Part shown: one piece after another, positions 16,367 to 23,146 of the stretch
How positions within the stretch are numbered: position 1 is the first letter of the stretch
Layout of the letters: every line of letters starts with the position of its first letter
NCBI GenBank assembly: GCA_033764865.1
Contig: JANRIM010000103.1
Location: 1 to 28,490, forward strand
DNA length: 28,490 nucleotides
From: VFBF01 sp033764865
GTDB taxonomy: Bacteria > Pseudomonadota > Alphaproteobacteria > Caulobacterales > Aquidulcibacteraceae
Direction: 5' to 3'
Made by a program: the position numbers and the translations under genes
Notes under the pieces: generated by a model
Databases searched by the model: none
Told to the model about the DNA's origin: nothing
What the model saw: only the letters and a program-made list of their open reading frames with translations

Positions 16367-16809
16367 CAGGCGCGGTCGTCCTTTGAAGTCTCCATCACGA
16401 TATAGGACGTGATGGAGGAAACTTCCGGCACGGTGCCGAGCACTTCGGTGTGGAACGCCTTGTAGGCCGCCAGATCCTCCACCTCCACCCGAAGCAGGTA
16501 TTCGATGGCGCCGGTCACGTTGTGGCATTCCTTGACCTGCCAGGCCGCCGCCATCGCGCGCTCGAACGCCAGCTGATTGCGCTTGTGGTGCTCGGAGAGG
16601 CCCACCGCCACGTACGCCGTGAAGCCCAGCCCGAGGGCGGCGCGGTCCACCACGGCGCGGTAGCCCGTGATGACCCCCGTGCGCTCCAGCTCCTGCACCC
16701 GGCGCAGGCAGGCGGAGGGCGACAGCCCCACCGCCGCTGCGAGATCGATGTTGCTGATGCGTCCGTTGCGCTGAAGGGCGCGCACGATCCTGCGGTCTTT
16801 ATCGTCCAT
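16366..16809 (-). CDS. Lrp/AsnC-family transcriptional regulator
   Basis: A 147-residue Lrp-type regulator: N-terminal helix-turn-helix (MDDKDRRIVRALQRNGR, IDLAAAVGLSPSACLRRVQELERTGVITGY) and a C-terminal amino acid-binding RAM domain (AAWQVKECHNVTGAIEYLLRVEVEDLAAY, VSSITSYIVME). It is divergent from a LysE-family exporter, the usual arrangement in which an amino acid effector induces its own export. A long inverted repeat fills the shared gap. Coupled to the metallopeptidase gene downstream. Confidence 0.95.
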   Translation of the reverse strand: MDDKDRRIVRALQRNGRISNIDLAAAVGLSPSACLRRVQELERTGVITGYRAVVDRAALGLGFTAYVAVGLSEHHKRNQLAFERAMAAAWQVKECHNVTGAIEYLLRVEVEDLAAYKAFHTEVLGTVPEVSSITSYIVMETSKDDRA

Positions 16810-16821
16810 GACGATGCATTA

Positions 16822-16856
16822 TTGCGAAATTGGCGGATTGACGAGCTGTTTCGCAA
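16822..16856. promoter_or_regulatory. Lrp-type operator candidate between divergent regulator and exporter
   Basis: TTGCGAAA (16822-16829) and TTTCGCAA (16849-16856) are a perfect 8-bp inverted repeat with a 27-bp half-site spacing, in the 82-bp gap between the Lrp gene and the LysE exporter. Two TTGACG elements (16838, 16862) lie inside or just beyond it. Assignment to the Lrp protein is by position. Confidence 0.55.
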
Positions 16857-16891
16857 GCACATTGACGGGCCTTGCGCGTATTGTTGCGCCC

Positions 16892-17509
16892 ATGACCACT
16901 GACCTGATCCTCGCCCTCGCGGCGTATGCCTTCGTGTCGTCCATCACGCCGGGCCCCAACAACCTGATGCTGATGGCCTCGGGCACGAATTTCGGTTTCA
17001 CCCGCACGCTGCCGCACATGCTGGGCGTCGCCCTCGGCTTTGCGGTGATGATCCTGCTGGTGGGCGCGGGGCTGGTGCAGCTGTTCGACGCCGTGCCCGC
17101 GTCCTACCTCGTGTTGAAGGTCGTGAGCTGCGCCTACCTCGTCTACCTCGCGTGGAAGATCGCCACCGCTGCGCCGCCCGCCTCGAAAGCGGCGCCAGGC
17201 GGCGGCTCCAAGCCCTTCACCTTCCTGCAGGCCGCCCTGTTCCAGTGGGTGAACCCCAAGGCGTGGACCATGGCGCTCACCGCCGTCACCGCGTTTTCCC
17301 TGCCCATGGACCCGGTCGCCAGCCTGATCGTGATCGCGCTCGTGTTCGGGGGCATCAACCTGCCGTCGGTGGGGGCGTGGGCGCTCATGGGCGCGCAGCT
17401 GCGCCGCTTCCTGGAGGACCCCGTGAAGCTGCGGGTCTTCAACGTCACGGCGGCCCTCACCCTACTGGCGACACTCTACCCCGTGCTGGCCGGCCGGCCG
17501 GGATCCTGA
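16892..17509 (+). CDS. LysE/RhtB-family amino acid exporter
   Basis: A 205-residue inner-membrane exporter of the LysE superfamily, with about six hydrophobic segments. The N-terminal signature SSITPGPNNLMLMASGTNFG and the second conserved region LFQWVNPKAWTMAL are present. It probably exports an amino acid or a related metabolite by proton antiport. The ATG at 16892 is the natural family start, 83 bp from the Lrp start. An upstream in-frame extension overlaps the regulatory dyad and is not needed. Confidence 0.93.
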   Translation: MTTDLILALAAYAFVSSITPGPNNLMLMASGTNFGFTRTLPHMLGVALGFAVMILLVGAGLVQLFDAVPASYLVLKVVSCAYLVYLAWKIATAAPPASKAAPGGGSKPFTFLQAALFQWVNPKAWTMALTAVTAFSLPMDPVASLIVIALVFGGINLPSVGAWALMGAQLRRFLEDPVKLRVFNVTAALTLLATLYPVLAGRPGS

Positions 17510-17534
17510 ATATCTGACGCACCCGTCATTTTTC

Positions 17535-17563
17535 TTGATTCCGCGTCGCTGCCCCGGTAAACG
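17535..17563 (+). promoter_or_regulatory. Candidate sigma-70-type promoter of the diiron protein gene
   Basis: TTGATT (17535-17540) and TAAACG (17558-17563) are separated by exactly 17 bp, 65 bp before the start codon. The -10 match is modest. Confidence 0.35.
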
Positions 17564-17628
17564 ATGGTGGAGAGGCGGGGAACGCCCGCCAGCTTGCCGC
17601 CAGCAGGACACGAACCGGGAGAGAGCAC

Positions 17629-18780
17629 ATGGCCGACGGCGTCGCCGCACCCATTCGCCAGATCACGAAGGACGAAGTGTACGACGCCGTGGCGCCGGAC
17701 GATTTCGCCGCCATGCTGGAGATCGACCGCCACCTCAACAGGTCGCCCGCGTTCGACAAAATCATCTCGGCCACCCACGACCACTTCTGGGACCCGCTGG
17801 ACAAGCGTTACATCGACTTTGACGCCGTGCCGTGGGACCTCGACACGCAGGATCTGCTGCCCGACGAGATGGTGCCGGCGATGCAGACGGACTACGTCCG
17901 CCAGCACTTCGAGGCGCATCCGGAGCTGCGCAGCCGCTTCAAGAACGAGATGGCCCGCTGGCAGCTCTCGGCCATCCTCCATGGCGAGCAGGGCGCGCTC
18001 AACTTGAGCGCCAGCCTCTGCCACGTGCTGCGCGATCCCGGCGCGCAGGAGTACGCCGCCAACCAGACCCGCGAGGAAGGCCGCCACGTCACCGCCTTCG
18101 CCAAGTACATCAAGGCCCGCTGGGGCAGCCCGCTGCCGTGCGGCCAGGTGCTGAAGGATCTCCTGGTGGAGATCGTCCACGCGCCGGAGGTCTACAAGAA
18201 GATCGTCGGCATGCAGATGCTGGTGGAGGGCCTCGCCATGGGCGCGTTCGCCTCCATCTACCAGCGCTGGCACGATCCCCTCGCCACCAAGCTCACGCAG
18301 CTCGTGATGACGGACGAGGCGTTCCACCACAAATTCGGGAAGATCTGGGCCGATCGCACGATCCCCAAGCTCAGCCCCGAGGAGCACGAGATCGTGGAGA
18401 ACTGGGCCGCGCACTGCTTCCAGACGCTGCTGTTCAACCTCGTCGCCCCGCACCAGATGAAAGAGGTCTACGCCCGCTTCGGCCTCGACCCCGACCGCGT
18501 GATGGCGGAGTTCCAGAAGATCGCCACCGACGCCGAACGCCGCGAGCAGATGAAGGAAAGCACCAACATCTTCCGCGTGCTGGTCAAGACGCTGGTGAAC
18601 GCCGGCATCATCACGGACCGCACGAAGGCGTTCTACGCCATGTACGTCGACCTCGACGAACTCAAGAGCGAAGGCGACCGCATGGTGGGCGACGACATCG
18701 CCGAAGACGGCATCCGCTTCCTGCAGACGATCAACTTCGGCGTCGACCAGCGCGCGCTCGCGAAGATCGCGGCGGAATAG
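17629..18780 (+). CDS. Ferritin-like non-haem diiron protein (oxygenase-type)
   Basis: A 383-residue, mostly helical, cytosolic protein with a complete four-helix diiron ligand set: E120 (HGEQGAL), E150xxH153 (REEGRHVTAF), E200 (LVEGLAMG) and E230xxH233 (TDEAFHH). This is the ribonucleotide-reductase-like/ferritin-like arrangement shared with AurF-type N-oxygenases and related oxidases, so O2 activation is expected. The substrate is unknown. GGGAGAG lies upstream of the ATG. A 17-bp-spaced promoter precedes it and a strong terminator follows, so it is a single-gene unit. A long minus-strand frame over it is a codon shadow. Confidence 0.85.
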   Translation: MADGVAAPIRQITKDEVYDAVAPDDFAAMLEIDRHLNRSPAFDKIISATHDHFWDPLDKRYIDFDAVPWDLDTQDLLPDEMVPAMQTDYVRQHFEAHPELRSRFKNEMARWQLSAILHGEQGALNLSASLCHVLRDPGAQEYAANQTREEGRHVTAFAKYIKARWGSPLPCGQVLKDLLVEIVHAPEVYKKIVGMQMLVEGLAMGAFASIYQRWHDPLATKLTQLVMTDEAFHHKFGKIWADRTIPKLSPEEHEIVENWAAHCFQTLLFNLVAPHQMKEVYARFGLDPDRVMAEFQKIATDAERREQMKESTNIFRVLVKTLVNAGIITDRTKAFYAMYVDLDELKSEGDRMVGDDIAEDGIRFLQTINFGVDQRALAKIAAE

Positions 18781-18784
18781 AACC

Positions 18785-18801
18785 GCGAGCCTCCGGCTCG
18801 C
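18785..18801 (+). terminator. Short hairpin after the diiron gene
   Basis: GCGAGCC-TCC-GGCTCGC, a perfect 7-bp stem starting four bases after the stop codon. It may assist the stronger terminator just downstream. Confidence 0.45.
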
Positions 18802-18814
18802 AGCCAGCATCGAA

Positions 18815-18841
18815 ACGGCCCCGGTGAACAGCCGGGGCCGT
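18815..18841 (+). terminator. Intrinsic terminator of the diiron gene
   Basis: A perfect 10-bp stem ACGGCCCCGG / CCGGGGCCGT with a seven-base loop, followed by GTTTGTTTG, a T-rich tail. Confidence 0.85.
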
Positions 18842-18951
18842 GTTTGTTTGTCCATCGTTTTTGGAGATGTATGGGCGCGGCGAAACAATGGACAGAGCCG
18901 CCATGGCGCGGGTCAAGCGCGCCGTTTGGTGGACAGGCTCGTTTTCCGAAA

Positions 18952-18970
18952 CCCTCACTGTAGGTGAGGG
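18952..18970 (-). terminator. Weak stem-loop after the TonB receptor gene
   Basis: CCCTCAC and GTGAGGG with a five-base loop. On the minus strand it is followed by TTTCGG, 39 bp after the receptor stop codon. The gap 18842-19008 otherwise holds nothing I can support. Confidence 0.4.
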
Positions 18971-19008
18971 CCCGTCCCGCGCGCGCTTCTTTCAAGCCGG
19001 CCTTGCCG

Positions 19009-21018
19009 TCAGTGATCCTCGCCGGCCCCGAACTTCAGGCGCACGCCCGCGTTGAGGACGAACCCCTCCGTGGGTTGCCACACGTCGACGGTCCACTTGC
19101 CGTCCGGCGCGCGTTGCGGGAGAAGAAGGGGGTCGCGATCGGTTTGACGCACGTCGAGCAGGTTTTCGGCGTTGACGAACAGGCGCACCGGCCCCAGCAC
19201 ACGCTCCGCCAGCAAGCCCATATGCACGTAGGGACTGCCGTGCGTTCGATAGGGGTTGTCTTCGAGCGCCTGGCGACCTGTGTAGTAGGTCTCCAGCCCG
19301 ATGCGTCCTTCTCCGTGTCGTTCCCACATGATCACCAGCCCGCCGGTGTGGCGCGGTGTGAGCGGGATGTCGCGGCGCCCGGCCCCCGAGGGATCGGGCT
19401 CCGATGAGTCGATGAACACGTAACTGCCCGTCGTGGTGAGGTCGCGCCAGCGGTAGCGAAGGAGCAGTTCGGCGCCGCGCAGGCGCGTCTCGCCCTTCAC
19501 GTTGACGAGCCGAACGCGGTCGTTGTCCCCGACGGGGTCGAGAAACGACGTCTCAAGACGCGTGGTGTCTCTCAGGTTCGCCGCAAACACCGTGACGTTC
19601 GCTTCGACGGGACCGCGCGCGTAGCCGACGTCGAGCGAGCCCGTCTCCGCGGTTTCAGCCTCCAGGCCACTCAAAGGTTCAAGGCGTGCGAGACCCGCGG
19701 CCTCGATCTCCTCCACAAACGGCGTCGGTGCGTAGTAGCCGCCGCCAACCGACGCGCGGATCGTCCAAGGTTCCGGACGATAGAGCACCGAGAGGCGCGG
19801 GCTGAACTGCGCGCCGTAGCGGTTGTGATCGTCGTAGCGTGCGCTTGCCGCGATGGTCAGGTCATCGGCAAGGTCATGCTCGACCTGCGCGAATGCACCG
19901 GGCGTGCGGAACGTGTAGTCGAAGGCGGAGAATGTGTCCGACCGATAGCGATCCTCCTGGTAGGCGAGGCCGATAACCCAGTTTGTGTTCGCGGCGTCCC
20001 CCGCGAGGGAGGTCTCCGCAAACTGCGTTTCGTGGCGGTCGTCTTCGGTGACGGCTCCGAAGCGGTGACGGTGCTTTTGAGACAGTCCCGCTGCGCGCAC
20101 CTGAAACAGGCCCAATCCTTCGATGGGAAACTCCGCGGAGAGTCCGACATCGTACCGGTCCGTCTTCTGCGTCTGCGGGAACGGCAGGCCATCGGGCGTT
20201 GTGCGGCCCGGCAAGGCGCCGCCTTCGCGATCCTCGGACACAGCGCCAAGCGTCAGGAATGCACTGGCGCCGCCCGCGCCGTCCCAGAACAGTCGCGGCC
20301 GTGCGGTCCAGCGGTCGTATCCCGGAATGTCGGCCCAGCCGTCGGAGTCGAGATCGTCCGCCTCCTGCGCATGCAGGCCGCCGGTCATCGATAGGGCGAG
20401 GCCCTCGCCGAGCGGTGTTGATCCGAACGCGGTGAGGTCCTGGCCGTCGCGCGTCGTGGCGTTGAGGAGAAATTCGCTTTCGGCGCGTTCTCCGGGGCGT
20501 CGCGACACAAGGTTGATGACGCCGCCGAGGGCCGAGCCGCCATAGAGTGCCGATGCTGATCCCTTGATGACTTCCACCTGGCGAAGATCTGTGGGCGCAA
20601 TCTGCAGCACGCTGAGCGAGGAAGCCTGGCCGCTCTGCAGCGGCAGGCCGTCGGACAGGATTTGCGTGTAACGCCCATTCAGGCCTTGCACGCGAACATT
20701 GGCGGCCCCGAGCGCGGGCGACGTGACCTGCATCCGCACGCCGCCGGTCTCGTTCAGGATCATGGAGATGTTGCCCGGCCGCATCAGCAGCTTTTCTTCA
20801 ATCTCCTCGCGTGTGAGGACTTCGACGCGGATCGTTTCGTCCTGGACGCGACGCTTCGACCGCGTCGCCTGCACGATGATTTCGTCGGCCTCACCCTCTG
20901 CGGCCTCGGCATTGATCTCGGCCGGCGCTTCTTGCGCGATAGCAGGGCCGATCGGCGCCACGGCCCACGCGCATGCGGCGAGAATGGGATGTCTGAACGT
21001 GGTGTAGGTGCTGGCCAA
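19009..21018 (-). CDS. TonB-dependent outer-membrane receptor
   Basis: A 669-residue TonB-dependent receptor. Signal peptide ending PAIA before QEAPAE; TonB-box-like EIIVQATR; plug domain with VRVQGLNGRYTQILSDGLPL, VEVIKGSASALYGGSALGGVINLVSRRP; then a barrel with a family-like ending (FVNAENLLDVRQT, VLNAGVRLKF) and six extra residues. It imports a ligand across the outer membrane using TonB energy; the ligand is unknown (the family takes up siderophores, cobalamin, metal chelates and glycans). I choose TTG 21018 as start: AGAGG lies seven bases upstream, while the ATG at 21057 lies inside the MerR-type promoter and would be upstream of the transcript. Transcription is probably activated by the divergent MerR regulator, suggesting a metal or metal-complex ligand. 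Confidence 0.93.
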   Translation of the reverse strand: MASTYTTFRHPILAACAWAVAPIGPAIAQEAPAEINAEAAEGEADEIIVQATRSKRRVQDETIRVEVLTREEIEEKLLMRPGNISMILNETGGVRMQVTSPALGAANVRVQGLNGRYTQILSDGLPLQSGQASSLSVLQIAPTDLRQVEVIKGSASALYGGSALGGVINLVSRRPGERAESEFLLNATTRDGQDLTAFGSTPLGEGLALSMTGGLHAQEADDLDSDGWADIPGYDRWTARPRLFWDGAGGASAFLTLGAVSEDREGGALPGRTTPDGLPFPQTQKTDRYDVGLSAEFPIEGLGLFQVRAAGLSQKHRHRFGAVTEDDRHETQFAETSLAGDAANTNWVIGLAYQEDRYRSDTFSAFDYTFRTPGAFAQVEHDLADDLTIAASARYDDHNRYGAQFSPRLSVLYRPEPWTIRASVGGGYYAPTPFVEEIEAAGLARLEPLSGLEAETAETGSLDVGYARGPVEANVTVFAANLRDTTRLETSFLDPVGDNDRVRLVNVKGETRLRGAELLLRYRWRDLTTTGSYVFIDSSEPDPSGAGRRDIPLTPRHTGGLVIMWERHGEGRIGLETYYTGRQALEDNPYRTHGSPYVHMGLLAERVLGPVRLFVNAENLLDVRQTDRDPLLLPQRAPDGKWTVDVWQPTEGFVLNAGVRLKFGAGEDH

Positions 21019-21048
21019 CGCAAAACCTCTCGAATCCTGTTGCCTGGC

Positions 21049-21079
21049 AGCGTACATGCTCCAGTCACTGGAGGATCAA
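21049..21079 (-). promoter_or_regulatory. MerR-type promoter and operator driving the TonB receptor
   Basis: On the minus strand TTGATC (21079-21074) and TACGCT (21054-21049) are separated by 19 bp, the over-long spacer typical of MerR-activated promoters, and the spacer contains a perfect dyad CTCCAGT-C-ACTGGAG (21059-21073, plus strand). The 19-bp spacer plus central dyad is the established signature. The dyad also contains the GGAGG ribosome site of the merR-like gene, so binding may also limit regulator synthesis. Confidence 0.85.
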
Positions 21080-21084
21080 GCCCC

Positions 21085-21486
21085 ATGCACCCGATTGGTC
21101 AGGTCGCGCGTCTCACGGGATTGAAGGTCACAACGATCCGATTCTACGAGCAGTGCGGCCTTTTGCCCCCTCCATCGCGCAGCATGGCGGGGCGTCGTCT
21201 CTATGCAGATGCGGATGTGCGGCGGCTTTCCTTCATCCAGCGCGCCCGGTCTTTGGGGTTCGAGCTCGAAGATATCCGCTCGCTCCTTGACCTGACGGAC
21301 AGTCCAAACCGGCTGTGTTCCGAAGCGGATGTTATAGCGAAGCGTCATCTCGCGGCGGTTGAAGATCGCATCGCGCAGTTGTCGGCGCTCCGGATCGAGC
21401 TGACGCGCATTGTGCAATCGTGTTCCGGAGGGCGCGCGGCGAAAGACTGTCGCGTGATTGAAGGGCTCGCGGCGAAGCAGCGCTGA
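21085..21486 (+). CDS. MerR-family heavy-metal-type regulator
   Basis: A 133-residue MerR activator: N-terminal winged helix (IGQVARLTGLKVTTIRFYEQCGLLPPP, GRRLYADADVRRLSFIQRARSLGF) and the coiled-coil dimer helix (residues 80-110). The cysteines C78 (RLCSEAD), C113 and C122 (CSGGRAAKDCRVIEGL) sit in the positions of the metal ligands of ZntR and PbrR; the C113-C122 spacing of nine residues is closer to the Pb/Zn-type members than to CueR (eight). A divalent heavy metal is therefore the likely effector (inference). GGAGG lies ten bases before the ATG, within the operator dyad. Divergent from the TonB receptor, which it presumably activates. Confidence 0.92.
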   Translation: MHPIGQVARLTGLKVTTIRFYEQCGLLPPPSRSMAGRRLYADADVRRLSFIQRARSLGFELEDIRSLLDLTDSPNRLCSEADVIAKRHLAAVEDRIAQLSALRIELTRIVQSCSGGRAAKDCRVIEGLAAKQR

Positions 21487-21502
21487 CAATAGGGGGATAG
21501 GC

Positions 21503-21559
21503 GCGCGCCTTGTCCCGCCGACGCCGCCGGCGCGCGCGTTGTGCGCCAACAAGGCGCGC
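21503..21559. repeat. Long inverted repeat between merR-like and terminase genes
   Basis: GCGCGCCTTGT (21503-21513) and ACAAGGCGCGC (21549-21559) are perfect 11-bp inverted copies 35 bp apart, followed by GAAAAACAC. It could be a long-loop terminator of the merR-like gene or a binding/cruciform site; without a T-tract a terminator is not proven. Confidence 0.45.
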
Positions 21560-21595
21560 GAAAAACACATCGCTCAATCCTGCTGTGCTGCCGTT

Positions 21596-21610
21596 GCCCC
21601 ACAATGGGGC
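21596..21610 (+). promoter_or_regulatory. Hairpin directly before the terminase start codon
   Basis: GCCCCA-CAA-TGGGGC forms a 6-bp hairpin whose last base abuts ATG 21611. Its 3' arm is the only G-rich, ribosome-site-like sequence at this start, so the hairpin could limit translation. Confidence 0.35.
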
Positions 21611-23056
21611 ATGATCGAAGAACCGCCCGCCCCAAGCAGCAAGCGCGCGCCCCGCCAGAAAATCCCGCCGGAAATCTGGGCGCTCGCGGAGGAGGACTAT
21701 GAAGTCCGCGCGATGATGCCGAGAGTGATCGGCAAGAAGTACGGCATCCGTCGCGAGACGGTGAGCCATCACATGACGGCCAAGGGCAAGGTGCGCGGCT
21801 GTCGCGCCCCGGCCCCCGCGCTCGACATTCTCCCGCACGAGCGTGCGCTCACTGCATGGCGCGCCACCGCCCACCCCGCGCAACTTCCCCCGCCAGAGCA
21901 ATGGGCCACGTGGCTGTTCCAGGGCGGGCGCGGCGCGGGCAAGACGCGGGCGGGCGCGGAGTGGATTGCGCAGGAGATTGCGCGCACGCCGGGCGGGTCG
22001 TTTGCGCTTGTGGGCGCCACGATGCGCGACGTGCGCGAGGTGATGATCGAGGGGCCGGCGGGGCTCATGCATCTGCCGCACCGTCCGCGCCCGCGCTGGG
22101 AGGCCACCCGCGCGCGGCTCGTGTTCGACAATGACGCGGTGGCGTATGCGTTTTCCAGCCAGGAGCCGGAGCGGTTGCGGGGCCCACAGTTCCACGGCGC
22201 GTGGGCCGATGAGTTCTGCGCGTGGCACAGGCCGTCGCGCACGCTGGAGGTGCTGCGCTTCGGCCTGCGCCGCGGAGACGATCCGCGTCTTGTCGTGACC
22301 ACGACGCCAAAGCCGATCGCTGCGCTGCGCGCGCTGCGGGCGGAGACCTCGTGCGCGGTGACGCAGGCGCCGTCGGCGGCGAACGCCCAGCATTTGTCGC
22401 CGCGCTTCCTGGAGCGCCTCACCGACATCTACGCCAACACCACGCTTGCGCGGCAGGAACTGGAGGGGCTGATCGTGGAAGGGGAAAGCCCGCTCTGGCG
22501 CGCGCGGGATTTCGATGCGGCGCGCGGCAACCGGCCCGCGTCGTTCGATCGCGTGGTGGTGGGCGTCGATCCGCCGGCGGGGGCCGGCGAAGGCAGGAGC
22601 GGGTCGGCGTGCGGAATCATCGTGGTCGGCCAGCGCGACCGCAGCGCCTACGTGCTGGCGGACCGCACGGTGTTGGGGGCGAGCCCGCTCGGCTGGGCGC
22701 ACGCGGTGCGCGATGCGGCGGCGGCCTACGGCGCGCGCGCGGTCGTCGCGGAGGCCAACCAGGGCGGCCACATGGTGCGCACGACGCTGGCGAGCGCGGG
22801 CGTGGCGTGCGCGATCAAGCTGGTGCACGCGCGCGAGGGCAAACGCGCGCGGGCGGAGCCGGTGGCCGCGCTCTACGAGCAGGGGCGCGTCGTCCACTGC
22901 GGGGCGTTTCCCGCGCTGGAGGAGGAGATGATGGCGCTGGGCGAGGCGGAGATGGAGGGCCGCTTTGACCGCGCGGATGCGCTCGTGTGGGCGGTGACGG
23001 CGCTGCTGGTGCAGGCGGGGCCGGCCGGCGCGCCGCCGCGGGTGCTGCAGCTGTGA
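21611..23056 (+). CDS. Terminase large subunit (gene-transfer-agent/phage type), isolated
   Basis: A 481-residue DNA-packaging motor. ATPase part: Walker A G105-G-R-G-A-G-K-T112, Walker B ending D200-E201 (GAWADEF), and the coupling motif VVTTTPKP. Nuclease part (RNase H-like): D320 (VVVGVDPPAG), E381 (AVVAEANQGG) and D456 (FDRADALVWA) supply the metal ligands, so both activities look intact. The protein resembles gene-transfer-agent large terminases of alphaproteobacteria. The first 60 residues carry an extra helix-turn-helix-like segment (about 36-57, PRVIGKKYGIRRETVSHHM), like a small-terminase or DNA-binding module fused in front. No portal, protease, capsid or tail gene follows within the window, which is unusual. 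Start ATG 21611 has no good ribosome site; a hairpin abuts it. Confidence 0.88.
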   Translation: MIEEPPAPSSKRAPRQKIPPEIWALAEEDYEVRAMMPRVIGKKYGIRRETVSHHMTAKGKVRGCRAPAPALDILPHERALTAWRATAHPAQLPPPEQWATWLFQGGRGAGKTRAGAEWIAQEIARTPGGSFALVGATMRDVREVMIEGPAGLMHLPHRPRPRWEATRARLVFDNDAVAYAFSSQEPERLRGPQFHGAWADEFCAWHRPSRTLEVLRFGLRRGDDPRLVVTTTPKPIAALRALRAETSCAVTQAPSAANAQHLSPRFLERLTDIYANTTLARQELEGLIVEGESPLWRARDFDAARGNRPASFDRVVVGVDPPAGAGEGRSGSACGIIVVGQRDRSAYVLADRTVLGASPLGWAHAVRDAAAAYGARAVVAEANQGGHMVRTTLASAGVACAIKLVHAREGKRARAEPVAALYEQGRVVHCGAFPALEEEMMALGEAEMEGRFDRADALVWAVTALLVQAGPAGAPPRVLQL

Positions 23057-23146
23057 GTGTCGTCAAAACGTCATGCGTTTGTTGCACAGCGCGCGGACGC
23101 GCGAAAGCCGTTGCGGGGGCAAATGAAATCCCGGTAGTGCGGCGGG

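Noticed and set aside
14653..16858. Shared 11-mer GTTTCGCAAGC upstream of the lipoprotein gene (14653) and in the Lrp-LysE gap (16848)
   Set aside because: Identical 11-mers recur by chance at this window size when all pairs are considered, and the surrounding dyads differ. I do not claim a common regulator.
17476..18888. Minus-strand open frame of 470 codons over the diiron gene
   Set aside because: Composition (His, Val, Arg, Asp-rich) is the usual mirror of a high-GC gene; the plus-strand protein has intact diiron ligands.
21055..21057. ATG as the start of the TonB receptor
   Set aside because: It lies within the 19-bp spacer of the MerR-type promoter, upstream of the expected transcription start, and has GGAG only one base away.
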